From a virus, in the IMG/VR virus record IMGVR_UViG_3300007513_002696, positions 1-57,772 of that record: a stretch of 57,772 nucleotides of DNA. One strand, 5' to 3'. Position numbers and translations under genes: made by a program. Position 1 is the first letter of the stretch. Each line of letters starts with the position of its first letter. Of the stretch, positions 49,537 to 57,772 are shown piece after piece. A model generated the notes under the pieces. It was not told the DNA's origin. It saw only the letters and a program-made list of their open reading frames with translations, and ran no database searches.

Positions 49537-49948
49537 GAGAATAGATTGGGTTCGATATGCCCTTGACCTTGCTAAGGTGGCCGCTACTCGTAGCGAAGAT
49601 CCCTTTGTCAAGGTCGGGGCAACGATCCTTCGAAAAGATCACTCTATCGCATCCTTGGGCTACAATGGAGTCCCCTCTGGCGTAAAAATTAACTGGGGCG
49701 ACCGAGATGAGCGTCGCAAGAGAGTTATTCATGCGGAAATTAATGCGTTGCGCTACATCAAACCACAAGAGGGCTACATATTAGCCTGTTGTTTGTCTCC
49801 GTGTAGGTATTGCGTACAAGCTATCGCATCTTACGGTATTAAGATTGTGTGCTATGATGAAGAGTATGACAAAGACGAGTTTGCTTTTGAGTTAGCGAAA
49901 GAGTTTGGCGTGAGTTTATGCAAGTACACTGAAGGGATTTATGAATAA
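49526..49948 (+). CDS. dCMP deaminase
   Basis: A 140-residue zinc deaminase starting with GTG (MASKRIDWVRYAL). The catalytic set is HAE (69-71) and PCRYC (Cys93, Cys96), with DPFVKVGATIL before it. It is the deoxycytidylate deaminase family that turns dCMP into dUMP, complementing the dUTPase and RNR in this window. ComE-like deaminases are close relatives, but the size and context favour dCMP. Confidence 0.85.
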   Translation: MASKRIDWVRYALDLAKVAATRSEDPFVKVGATILRKDHSIASLGYNGVPSGVKINWGDRDERRKRVIHAEINALRYIKPQEGYILACCLSPCRYCVQAIASYGIKIVCYDEEYDKDEFAFELAKEFGVSLCKYTEGIYE

Positions 49949-49950
49949 AT

Positions 49951-50172
49951 GTGCATCATTTTATTCTCCAGCTTGACAAGGAGGTATCTTCCGATGACTG
50001 TATCATCGCTTTAGATGATTTTATGTCTAGCATTATTGACCACCATATTCACCAAACCCCAATAAACCCTAAATATTTATTTTCAAAAAAATCACATTTG
50101 TTAGACGACCTGACTTCCAAAATGAGACACGTTCAAACAAACACCCACCTTTTTTTAGTTATATCAGAATAA
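49951..50172 (+). CDS. Small protein, unknown function
   Basis: A 73-residue frame starting at GTG (49951), 2 nt after the deaminase stop. MHHFILQLDKEVSSDDCIIA, then IIDHHIHQTPINPKYLFSKK. Rich in His. Weakly supported by position and frame length. No family recognised. Confidence 0.4.
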   Translation: MHHFILQLDKEVSSDDCIIALDDFMSSIIDHHIHQTPINPKYLFSKKSHLLDDLTSKMRHVQTNTHLFLVISE

Positions 50173-50218
50173 GAGGTTGACTTTTTCTTTTTTTGAATTA
50201 AAATTTTTATATATACGA

Positions 50219-50485
50219 ATGAGTACTATACTAGAAACCGTAACGGAAGCTCCAGCTACGCTGGTTAGCGCTATTGAATCAGCCAACTCTGAACAGCTTG
50301 ATACTTTATGGAGTATTTTAAAGTATAAAGAGATTGGTATTTTTAGAAAAATTAAATGTATGACTCATGTGTTAGGTCTTGAATTCACTCAAGTGGTAGA
50401 TGATTTGCCTAAAGATGACGAAGGGCGTGTTTTAGACTATAAGACACGTCATATGATTCACGATATTTTAATCCAAGTCTCTTAA
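50219..50485 (+). CDS. Small protein, unknown function
   Basis: An 88-residue protein from the ATG at 50219 (MSTILETVTEAPATLVSAIE). A longer frame from the TTG at 50177 would add 14 hydrophobic residues overlapping an AT-rich leader, which I reject. It is mostly helical with a long acidic end. No family recognised. Confidence 0.5.
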   Translation: MSTILETVTEAPATLVSAIESANSEQLDTLWSILKYKEIGIFRKIKCMTHVLGLEFTQVVDDLPKDDEGRVLDYKTRHMIHDILIQVS

Positions 50486-50492
50486 AAAACAA

Positions 50493-50714
50493 ATGAACGA
50501 CGACATGTCTTCGGAAAGTGGCTCTTATATTGTAAGAGATAAGCGTGGCACCTATATGAGTGGCTATAGCCAGCAACTAGGAAAAACCAAGGCCCGTGCT
50601 TGGGCTCGCCATTGTGCACAGCGCTCGAAAGGGGTGCTCTATTTTCGCAAAGGAGAAGGCGAGCCAGAGGAAGAGCTCGAAAATTATTTAGTGGCCCTCA
50701 AAAATAAAGGGTAA
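50493..50714 (+). CDS. Small basic protein, unknown function
   Basis: A 73-residue protein (SGSYIVRDKRGTYMSGYSQQ, then KARAWARHCAQRSKGVLYFR). Pattern of a beta-hairpin plus Arg-rich helix, as in small nucleic-acid-binding proteins. Its 3' end carries the AAAGGG that could serve as ribosome-binding site for the next gene. Confidence 0.5.
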   Translation: MNDDMSSESGSYIVRDKRGTYMSGYSQQLGKTKARAWARHCAQRSKGVLYFRKGEGEPEEELENYLVALKNKG

Positions 50715-50716
50715 AC

Positions 50717-51586
50717 ATTAAACGGGTTTTTATTCATCTTGCGTCTAATTCGCTTGGGGATAATTTGGCGTGGACACCTCAAGTAGAGGAATTTAGGCGC
50801 CTTCACCAATGCGATGTGGATGTTCACGTCTCTCCACGTTTACGTTGTCTTTTTGATGGGGCCTACCCTTTATTGAATTTTGCTTCTGAAGTTCCTGACG
50901 GAATAAAAGGCATTTCTATAGGGTGCCACACGCCAAATGACACCACGAAACCTGTTATTCAGATAGCCACCGATCAACTCGGGCTTCCTTATAGAGAAAT
51001 TAAACCTAAAATAACGCTACCCACTAACTTAAAAAATAATTTTAATAAAAAGTATGTTTGTATTGCAACCCAATCTACGGCCCAATGCAAATACTGGAAT
51101 AACCCTAGTGGGTGGAAGCAAACGGTTGATTACCTCAAAGTCTTAGGCTACGAGGTAGTATGTATAGACCGAGACGCTTGTTTTGGTGTGAAAGGCCAGT
51201 GGAACCATACTCCAGATAACGCCATAAGAAAAAACAATTTTAAAGAGAATAATGATCCTGAGATTCCTTTGACTGATCGTATCAATGACTTATATTTTTG
51301 TGATTTTTTTATTGGACTAGGATCAGGCCTTTCGTGGCTTGCGTGGGCCCTTGAAAAGCCGGTAGTATTAATTTCTGGCTTTTCGCCACCATCTGCTGAA
51401 TTTTATACCCCTTACCGAGTTATTAATCAAAATGTTTGCAATTCTTGCTGGGGTGACCCTGATCACCCTTTTGATAAAGGTGACTGGATGTGGTGCCCTC
51501 GCCACAAAGATACTTCTCGTCATTTTGAATGCAGCAAAGAAATAACCTTTGAAATGGTTAAAAAACAAATAGATCGTTTACTATGA
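50717..51586 (+). CDS. TibC/Aah-type autotransporter heptosyltransferase-like protein 1, probable AUU start
   Basis: The frame opens after TAA at 50705. I start at ATT (50717, 289 residues) because residues before the first ordinary candidate, TTG at 50765, are homologous to the N-terminus of the paralogue at 51956: KRVFIHLASNSLGDNLAW aligns with KTKIFFKANGLGDTIGW. AAAGGG lies 7 nt upstream. The C-terminal part has IGLGSGLSWLAWALEKPVVL and the Cys signature NVCNSCWGD, MWCPR, FECSKEIT, which marks the iron-binding GT9-related enzymes that add heptose to autotransporter proteins. Likely a protein O-glycosyltransferase. Confidence 0.75.
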   Translation: MKRVFIHLASNSLGDNLAWTPQVEEFRRLHQCDVDVHVSPRLRCLFDGAYPLLNFASEVPDGIKGISIGCHTPNDTTKPVIQIATDQLGLPYREIKPKITLPTNLKNNFNKKYVCIATQSTAQCKYWNNPSGWKQTVDYLKVLGYEVVCIDRDACFGVKGQWNHTPDNAIRKNNFKENNDPEIPLTDRINDLYFCDFFIGLGSGLSWLAWALEKPVVLISGFSPPSAEFYTPYRVINQNVCNSCWGDPDHPFDKGDWMWCPRHKDTSRHFECSKEITFEMVKKQIDRLL

Positions 51587-51966
51587 AAATAGAAGTATCA
51601 AACGGAGAAATTTTAGATAAACTATCTATCCTTGAGCTGAAGCTTCATTTTATGGAAGATGAATCGCAAAAAGCTAATGTCCAAAAAGAATACGATCTCT
51701 TAAAAACAGTAAGCACAAAAATCCTTTTGACCAACAACAAAACCTTTCCTGAGGGTTTGTATAACGAGTTACGTCATATTAACTTGAAATTATGGTCTAT
51801 TGAACATAAAATTAGATCAAAAGAATTTAACGATGAGTTTGATAAAGGTTTTATCCAATTAGCTCGCTCTGTTTACAAAACCAATGACAAAAGAGCCCGC
51901 ATCAAAAAAGAAATCAATGTGCTCACAGGTTCGATGCTTGTAGAGGAAAAACACTATGAAGACTAA
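51583..51966 (+). CDS. DUF6165-like coiled-coil protein
   Basis: A 127-residue, highly helical protein beginning MKIEVSNGEILDKLSILELK. This start recurs in DUF6165-type proteins that sit in surface-polysaccharide clusters. The rest is charged heptad-like helix, so a dimerising coiled coil is likely. It sits between, and is coupled by ATGA to, the two TibC-like genes, which suggests a partner or length-control role. Function not established. Confidence 0.68.
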   Translation: MKIEVSNGEILDKLSILELKLHFMEDESQKANVQKEYDLLKTVSTKILLTNNKTFPEGLYNELRHINLKLWSIEHKIRSKEFNDEFDKGFIQLARSVYKTNDKRARIKKEINVLTGSMLVEEKHYED

Positions 51967-52849
51967 AATTTTTTTTAAAGCAAATGGCCTTGGCGACACC
52001 ATTGGATGGATGGGGCAAGTGGAGAGGTACAAAAAAGCTACAGGGAATCAAGTTGATGTTTTTTGTAGATTTAATGATATTTTTGGGGGAGAGAACATTA
52101 ACATATATCCAAAGAATAGCCCACTAATCCAAGACACTTATGATTACTCTTTTGTGATAGACTATCACGGTTGGGATAGGCCCCCTCATCTTACGAATGA
52201 AGTGAAAGACATTAAAGAAGGAGGGCTGATTCAAATGGCTTCTGAAATTTTGGGATTCGAGGAAGTAGAGGAAATAAAACCTATCCTTAAGTTTAAACCT
52301 AAAAGTATAAAACTCAGACGCCCCACGGTTTCGATGGCCTCTCTATCCACAATGCAGCAACGATTTTGGACTCTCAAGGGGGGATGGAACAGGGTTATCT
52401 CTTATTTAAAGCAGCGGAGAATTGATGTTGTTAGTCTAGACCAAGATATACAATTTGGAGGTGGTGTACCTCGAGGAGACATTCCTGCTTATACCCCTAT
52501 TCCATCAGCATCAAAAAATAAAACTGGTCTTTCTCTTCGCGCAGTAGCGAACTATATCAATAAATCGTTATTTTTTATGGGGTTGAGCGGAGGTCTTTCG
52601 TGGCTTGCGTGGGCGCTCAATAAGCCTGTGGTAATGGTGGTGGGACCAATTAGTGAAAGATATCATTTTGAAAACCCTTACCTAGTACAAAACAAAAACG
52701 TCTGCCATGCGTGTTGGGACAAACATGAGATGGTAGCGAACGATTGGTATTGGTGCCCTGAAAAGAAAGATTTCGAATGTAGCAGACAAATAACGCCCGA
52801 GATGGTGATCGAAAAAATTGATCTAATTTTAAATTTAAATAAGATATGA
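51956..52849 (+). CDS. TibC/Aah-type autotransporter heptosyltransferase-like protein 2
   Basis: A 297-residue paralogue of the 50717 protein. N-terminal FKANGLGDTIGWMGQVERYK, C-terminal FFMGLSGGLSWLAWALNKPV, then the iron-type cysteine set NVCHACWDKHEM, WYWCPEKK and FECSRQIT. These are the marks of the bacterial autotransporter heptosyltransferase family, which uses ADP-heptose. Two copies in one operon suggest two acceptors or a hetero-oligomer. Ends with an ATGA overlap into the GT8-like gene. Confidence 0.8.
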   Translation: MKTKIFFKANGLGDTIGWMGQVERYKKATGNQVDVFCRFNDIFGGENINIYPKNSPLIQDTYDYSFVIDYHGWDRPPHLTNEVKDIKEGGLIQMASEILGFEEVEEIKPILKFKPKSIKLRRPTVSMASLSTMQQRFWTLKGGWNRVISYLKQRRIDVVSLDQDIQFGGGVPRGDIPAYTPIPSASKNKTGLSLRAVANYINKSLFFMGLSGGLSWLAWALNKPVVMVVGPISERYHFENPYLVQNKNVCHACWDKHEMVANDWYWCPEKKDFECSRQITPEMVIEKIDLILNLNKI

Positions 52850-53715
52850 ATTATTTTGTTGTTCATTCGGATAAGAAATATGCTAAAAACGCTGAAAAGT
52901 TATTTTATTTTTTAGAAAAACACTCTTGTCATCAGGTTATATACGTTACGTTAGATTTTTATTATAAATCTCCCTTTGCTAACGTGATCCCTGTTACTTA
53001 TAATACAAACGTGAGCGTAGACAGTACTATAGAATACGGGAGGAACTTACCTTTTATGTTTGTGAAACCCACTATCTGTCAATTTGTTTTAAGTCTTTTT
53101 GAGGGGGCTAATTTTTGTTATCTTGACTCTGACATTATTCCCCTTCCGAATATAGATTCTATATTTAATAAATTTAATTCTTTGGAAAATTACCCCCTAT
53201 TTGCGCAGCATTGTTGGCCCGGATTACTCTGGAACCACATGGACGTTGACGAAGACCATGAACAAAACTTATTTACTTATTTAAATTACGACAAAGCGGG
53301 CCTCAGAAACGGCGTCTTGGCCGAGAGGTATATCCAAGGCTGTCTGTTTCTTTTTAACGAAAAATGCCAACTTTTTTTAAAAAAATGGGTTGAGGTGTGT
53401 AACGACGAATATATAACAAAGAACTATAAGAAGTATGCCCCAGCACACGAAGAGTCCATTGCTAACGCTTTGTTGTGGGCGAACCAGTATCATAAAGATT
53501 TGGGAGCAGTTCATATTGATTTGCCGGTTTCTGAAGACAAGCGACATGATCTTACGGAATTTTTTAATTTAATAAGAAAACCCCCTCAAGATGAGTTTTT
53601 CTACGATGAGTTTAGCCGCTTCCCAAGTCGTTCGAATTTCGACAGTATTAAATGTCTACATGGAAAACTGGACGATAAAAATATGAATTTGCTTAAACAC
53701 TATGAATGGAACTAA
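52846..53715 (+). CDS. GT-A glycosyltransferase, GT8-like
   Basis: A 289-residue protein with FVKPTICQFVLSLFEGANFC, then YLDSDIIPLPNI (DSD metal motif), and a YIQGCLFLFNEKCQLFLKKW acceptor segment, followed by CLHGKL near the end, a His site used in GT8-type enzymes. Similar in plan to the 8960 protein of the first locus. Donor sugar unknown. Overlaps the next gene by 14 nt. Confidence 0.75.
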   Translation: MNYFVVHSDKKYAKNAEKLFYFLEKHSCHQVIYVTLDFYYKSPFANVIPVTYNTNVSVDSTIEYGRNLPFMFVKPTICQFVLSLFEGANFCYLDSDIIPLPNIDSIFNKFNSLENYPLFAQHCWPGLLWNHMDVDEDHEQNLFTYLNYDKAGLRNGVLAERYIQGCLFLFNEKCQLFLKKWVEVCNDEYITKNYKKYAPAHEESIANALLWANQYHKDLGAVHIDLPVSEDKRHDLTEFFNLIRKPPQDEFFYDEFSRFPSRSNFDSIKCLHGKLDDKNMNLLKHYEWN

Positions 53716-54625
53716 AAAGCCAATATCAATCAACCACTATTTTCCCGAAGGCGAAGATTGGCGAACCTATCCTGCGATCAAGGTAACCACTGCCGACGCG
53801 TTCCATTATTGCGCTATGCCCTTGGAATTCGCTATGTACCGTGGTATCGAAAAGGTGTGGAGCTGCGAGCTTGGCGACAACTCTTGGGCGACCTTCGATG
53901 ACACTGAGATGTACAACGCCGTTTTAACTGATCGTAACGGGAATATAATAATGCAAAAAAAATGGAACCCTCTAGAGGATGGAGATTTTTTTTATCAGGC
54001 TCTTTATCTTTATTGCATGCGTCTCACCAGTGAGGGTAAAAAACCTAAAGGTATCGCGATAGGAACCCATGATGGAGCATTTGGAGAATGGGCCCCTGTA
54101 GTACAAGAGGATTTAACTGATGCTTGCTTGGTTGAGGCGTCGCAACCTCAATTTGCGAACCTTGTTCGCAATTATCAAAGGTACCCCAACGTTAAATTGG
54201 TCAACCAGTTGATTACCACAGAAGGGCAAGATATAGAATTTTTCGAAGGAGGAAATGGTTACACTAATTCTGTTGTAGAAAGAGTCATAAGAGACTGGGA
54301 AACGCAGGAAATCAAAAGCTCTATAAGATCCTCTTGTTCAATTAATGATTTAATTGGCAATTACATATCCAGCGGAGAGCGACTAGATTGGCTTCATTTA
54401 GATGTTGAAGGATATGATGCGGATTTGCTAAGAGCTCTCAAGCAACCGCTCCCGCCTTTTATTATTTTTGAAAATCACCCTTCTCACCACAAGGAAGAAC
54501 TGGAGTATAATGAACAACAAAAAAAACGGATTCAAACTTATCTGAGGGATAGCGGGCACGACATAGTATCTTCAGGTGTTTCTTGCTTAGCAACCCTCCC
54601 CTATGAAGTTCAAAACATTAAATGA
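53702..54625 (+). CDS. FkbM-family methyltransferase
   Basis: A 307-residue protein. Motif I is KGIAIGTHDGAFGEWAPVV, with a Glu-terminated strand (CLVEASQPQFANL), and the later LDWLHLDVEGYDADLLRAL is the FkbM hallmark (HLDVEGYD). FkbM enzymes O-methylate sugars. Being in the second glycan locus, it is likely to cap or decorate the glycan. About 100 N-terminal residues are not matched to any domain I know. Confidence 0.82.
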   Translation: MNGTKKPISINHYFPEGEDWRTYPAIKVTTADAFHYCAMPLEFAMYRGIEKVWSCELGDNSWATFDDTEMYNAVLTDRNGNIIMQKKWNPLEDGDFFYQALYLYCMRLTSEGKKPKGIAIGTHDGAFGEWAPVVQEDLTDACLVEASQPQFANLVRNYQRYPNVKLVNQLITTEGQDIEFFEGGNGYTNSVVERVIRDWETQEIKSSIRSSCSINDLIGNYISSGERLDWLHLDVEGYDADLLRALKQPLPPFIIFENHPSHHKEELEYNEQQKKRIQTYLRDSGHDIVSSGVSCLATLPYEVQNIK

Positions 54626-57600
54626 AAATTAAAGCACACTGCCCCTTTTTAGGTCGTACCGGGTATAATGCCCATGCTCGAGGCTTTTTTACTGCTTTAA
54701 GCGAGTTAATTGACTTGCGGGTTGACAACTACACATGGTGCGATGATACTGATAACTATCTTACCGACCATCAAAAACGTATTATTTCCGAGGTGACCTT
54801 AAGAGCTCCCGACGGAGAGCAACAGTATCCTCCCGACTGGAAAGAAGAAATTGAAAGCTTTAAGTATGATGTAGACATTGTACTACACGAACATTGTCAT
54901 CGACACTTCTGGCGCGAATACACGAAGCCAAAAATTGCCTATACTGTATGGGAGACAGATCGGATGAATGATGATTTTTTTGAACGTCTTTTAGAATATG
55001 ACCAGCTTTGGGTTCCATCTGAATGGCAAAAAGAATGCGCTATAGGGCAAGGTTATCCGTGCGATCGTGTTAAAGTGGTGCCTGAGGCGGTAGAACCTGA
55101 TTGTTTTCCCGATAATGCAATTGTGCCGGATGATTCAATATTTACATTTTGTGTGTTAGGGCGCTGGGACCACCGTAAATCAATTACTGAAATTTTGGAA
55201 TGTTTTGTTGAGCTTTTTGGAAACAATCCTAAGGTGCAGCTTATTGCCTCTATTGATAACCATTATGCTGAAGATGGCCTATCCACCGAAGAAAGGTTTA
55301 AAAAAATGGGGTGGGGTAATATAAAAAATATTATATTAAAATCTTTTCCCTCTCGCCCCGAGTATATCGATATTCTACGGCGCAGTCATGTTTTTTTATC
55401 CTGTGCGCGTTCGGAAGGATGGAATATTCCCCTTATCGAAGCCATGGCATGCGGCGTACCATCCATCTATAGCGATTGCTCTGGCCAAACAGAATTTGCA
55501 TCTGGGAAGGGTATTCCAATTCCTATCTTAGGGAAGGAGAAAGCACGCATTGGCCATGGTGGTATTGCTAGCAAATGGACCACTGAGATGCCGGGCCACT
55601 ATTTTACCCCGGATTTTACACGTCTTAAAGAGAAGATGCGGTTTTGTATAGACAATTACGCTACGCTTAAGACCAGAGCTCTCAAGGAATCAGTAGAGAT
55701 TAGATCGAAGTATACTTGGGCAAACGCCGCCCTCATTGCGTTGAAGAACTTAGAAAACTTTGCCCCAAAAACCCAAAAGGTCAATGTATTAGTACACGCT
55801 GATGATGAGTATTTAAAATATGCTAATATATGTATAGAGTCTATTAGAAAACATTCTGGTTATAATGTTATTTTATATGGGTATGATACCCATTTTAAAG
55901 GAAAATTTATTCCCCCGAACACTGAAGTTCGGCGGTTGCGAAAATGGCCCCTATCAAAAAACGGTCGTAACTTAGGCGTCATGAGTTGCCGCGTTTCTAT
56001 GTGTTTAGATGCGCTCGAGCAGGATCCTAATGATTTATTTATTATGGTGGATTCCGATATGGTTGCAATGAAAGACCTGCGTCCCTTTTTTAGAGAGCAA
56101 TTCGATAGATTAGAAGATTACCCCCTTTGCATTACCTATAAGCACGACAATCTTATTCACTCTAGGCTAGAGCCAGATGGCACCACAATCCAAAAAGGGC
56201 ACGGTGATGAAGCGGCCTCTGTTTTTGGTGTTGAACCTAGAGGGGTTGCCTTCAATCATCCCATTGATTTTACTATTGGTCATGGGGTTGTTATTTTTGA
56301 TAAAAAATCAGCGCCATTCTTCTCAGAGTTGCTGGAGCTTTCCTTACGGAGTCTGAAGGAAGAGCTTGTTGACCTCATTGATGATAAGTCTTTTGAATCA
56401 GAAAGAATCCACAATATTTTGATGTGGAAATATGGCTTTACACAACACTTACCTCTTTCATGGGTTTCTAAGGATGAAGATAATGATTTTCTTCAACCAG
56501 ACCTGAAAACGTACACGGACGCTGGATTTGATGTGGTTTACACTCATCAAGATAGACGTTCTTATGACATTGCCCCAGAGCAACTTTTATTTTTGCATGG
56601 CAGATCTTTTCCCCCTCTCTCTTCCCAATTAATGATTATCGCTCATCCTGACGACGAAACTATCTTTGGGTTCTCTGAGTTAGATGGCGACACTGATTGG
56701 AAAATAGTGTGTGTTTCTAGCGATAATCGTGAGGATGATTTCCATAAGGCGATGGCATTTTATGGGATTAAAGACTACGAGATGTGGGGTTTTAACTCTT
56801 CGGTTATGGAAGCATTTCCTTCTGACTCATTAGATAAAAAAATAGAACATTTAATCAACAGCCAACAATGGAAAAAAGTAGTTACCCACAACCCATGCGG
56901 AGAGTATGGTCATATTCAGCATAAAAATGTTTTTGATTCGGTCAAAAAATATTGTGATAATTTTTATATTTTTTGCAAATCTGCCTCAATATTAGGGCCC
57001 CACGAACTTCAGCGCAAACAGGAGGCTTTAAAAATCTACAGCTCAGAGGATATCATCCCTCAACTCCAACAGCTTAACGGAGACTGGTATATTATGCCCG
57101 ACATGTCTACCAACTATATAGAGCATGGTACTGTAGAATTATATAAACCAAGCAGACATACCACCCCTTTTATTCACTGTTGGGAAAAGACCCCCGATTA
57201 TTCGCCGGTACCCTTTCATAAAAAAAAGGAGTTCCCCTCTTTTGTCCCAAAAATTAAAGTGCACTGTCCTTTTCTCGGACACACTGGCCTCAGCGCTTCC
57301 GCGCGCGGGACGTTCACAGCATTAAGCAGTATTGTTGATCTGCGCGTTGACAACTATACGTGGTGCGATGACCGTCACAACTACCTTACTGAACACCAGA
57401 AAAAGATTATTTCTGAAGTGACCTTGAAGGACCCTCAAGACAATTATATCGAGAAACAGCACCCACCTGAGTGGAAGAAAGAAATAGAAGATTTCCAATA
57501 CGACATAGATATCGTGTTTCATGAGTACGATCACGACCACTTTCTTAAGAAGTATAGTAAGCCAAAAATTGCCTACACCGTATGGGAGACAGATTTATAC

Positions 57601-57772
57601 GCTGCTCACTTTTTTAAAACACTTCTTGAATACGACGAATTATGGGTTCCATCTAAATGGCAAAGAGAATATAGCATAGCGCAGGGTTACCCAGCTAGTC
57701 GCGTTAAGGTAGTGCCTTTTGCTGTAGAGTCCGATTGTACCCCCAGTTCTGATGGTGAGTCTTTAGATGATT
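54622..57772 (+). CDS. Giant fusion: GT4 - GT-A - PIG-L deacetylase - GT4 repeat, 3' partial
   Basis: ATG at 54622 (ATGA overlap). The frame stays open to the window end, so at least 1050 residues. Module 1 (1 to about 375) is a GT4 enzyme with LGRTGYNAHARGFFTAL and EX7E at Glu265/Glu273. Module 2 (about 385-660) is GT-A with DSD at 477-479. Module 3 (about 668-830) is PIG-L/LmbE with HPDDE (675-679) and HNPCGEYGH (756-764), a zinc-dependent N-acetyl-sugar deacetylase. From about 877 module 1 begins again (LGHTGLSASARGTFTAL), so the protein holds a tandem duplication of the GT4 domain. It could build and deacetylate a glycan in one chain. Confidence 0.88.
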   Translation, partial: MKIKAHCPFLGRTGYNAHARGFFTALSELIDLRVDNYTWCDDTDNYLTDHQKRIISEVTLRAPDGEQQYPPDWKEEIESFKYDVDIVLHEHCHRHFWREYTKPKIAYTVWETDRMNDDFFERLLEYDQLWVPSEWQKECAIGQGYPCDRVKVVPEAVEPDCFPDNAIVPDDSIFTFCVLGRWDHRKSITEILECFVELFGNNPKVQLIASIDNHYAEDGLSTEERFKKMGWGNIKNIILKSFPSRPEYIDILRRSHVFLSCARSEGWNIPLIEAMACGVPSIYSDCSGQTEFASGKGIPIPILGKEKARIGHGGIASKWTTEMPGHYFTPDFTRLKEKMRFCIDNYATLKTRALKESVEIRSKYTWANAALIALKNLENFAPKTQKVNVLVHADDEYLKYANICIESIRKHSGYNVILYGYDTHFKGKFIPPNTEVRRLRKWPLSKNGRNLGVMSCRVSMCLDALEQDPNDLFIMVDSDMVAMKDLRPFFREQFDRLEDYPLCITYKHDNLIHSRLEPDGTTIQKGHGDEAASVFGVEPRGVAFNHPIDFTIGHGVVIFDKKSAPFFSELLELSLRSLKEELVDLIDDKSFESERIHNILMWKYGFTQHLPLSWVSKDEDNDFLQPDLKTYTDAGFDVVYTHQDRRSYDIAPEQLLFLHGRSFPPLSSQLMIIAHPDDETIFGFSELDGDTDWKIVCVSSDNREDDFHKAMAFYGIKDYEMWGFNSSVMEAFPSDSLDKKIEHLINSQQWKKVVTHNPCGEYGHIQHKNVFDSVKKYCDNFYIFCKSASILGPHELQRKQEALKIYSSEDIIPQLQQLNGDWYIMPDMSTNYIEHGTVELYKPSRHTTPFIHCWEKTPDYSPVPFHKKKEFPSFVPKIKVHCPFLGHTGLSASARGTFTALSSIVDLRVDNYTWCDDRHNYLTEHQKKIISEVTLKDPQDNYIEKQHPPEWKKEIEDFQYDIDIVFHEYDHDHFLKKYSKPKIAYTVWETDLYAAHFFKTLLEYDELWVPSKWQREYSIAQGYPASRVKVVPFAVESDCTPSSDGESLDD

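Noticed and set aside
50765-50767. TTG as start of the first TibC-like gene
   Set aside because: It would remove the conserved N-terminal strand and GD loop shared with the 51956 paralogue.
1-57772. Integrated prophage or plasmid
   Set aside because: No integrase, excisionase, att-like repeats, partition or host flanking genes were seen. A lytic phage contig fits better, although the window is only part of a genome.

Overview
The window looks like part of a large tailed dsDNA phage genome (Caudoviricetes), AT-rich and probably marine. Supporting features are a virion-gene edge with LamG and tail-tube-like proteins, a T4/cyanophage-style set (HSP20, dUTPase, T4 gp1-like nucleotide kinase, gp55-like sigma factor, UvsX/RecA, DnaB-like helicase, class II ribonucleotide reductase, dCMP deaminase), one tRNA, a free-standing HNH endonuclease and genes that mostly overlap by ATGA or TAATG. 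I saw no integrase, att site, IS element, rRNA or CRISPR array. Both ends cut through genes.

Layout. 2-3493 (+): end of a three-LamG adhesin-like protein and a tail-tube-like protein with an Ig-like tail. 3490-8137 (-): HSP20, a thermonuclease-like protein, a glycosyltransferase, a sigma-like factor, a dNMP kinase, dUTPase and three unknowns. 8166-23757 (+): a roughly 15.6 kb glycan locus with eight or more glycosyltransferases, a heptose-kinase-like PfkB protein, an HddA-like GHMP kinase, two HAD phosphatases (one fused to a cytidylyltransferase), Gmd and Fcl for GDP-L-fucose, a GT10 fucosyltransferase, an AroE-like and a GatZ-like protein, and a cupin/nucleotidyltransferase/APH-kinase fusion. 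23782-26774: adenosylcobalamin RNR and small virion-type proteins. 26980-41285: recombination and replication (UvsX, nucleases, helicase, primase, Cas4/AddB-like nuclease, a DnaE-type polymerase split into a PHP protein and a polymerase core, a DEDDh proofreading exonuclease, a SET-domain protein and a ClpC-type unfoldase). 41311-44633: small membrane and ATGP-repeat proteins, an SSB-like protein and an FtsZ/tubulin homologue. 44706-47770: a GT4/GT9 pair. 47767-50714: a possible annealing protein, small conserved proteins and dCMP deaminase. 50717-57772: a second glycan locus with two paralogues of the TibC/Aah autotransporter heptosyltransferase family, a GT8-like protein, an FkbM methyltransferase and a huge GT4/GT-A/PIG-L/GT4 fusion that runs off the window.

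How it works together. The phage appears to carry its own nucleotide-pool enzymes, a nearly complete replisome, and two large sugar-activation and transfer loci. The pairing of heptose-activation-like enzymes with TibC-type heptosyltransferases, and of GDP-fucose synthesis with a GT10 transferase, suggests that it glycosylates its own virion or remodels host surface glycan. This is inference. Transcriptionally, several sigma70-like promoters sit so close to the ATG that the predicted mRNA is leaderless or nearly so, and two promoters directly abut or overlap rho-independent terminators. All family calls come from motif reading by eye. No database search was run.
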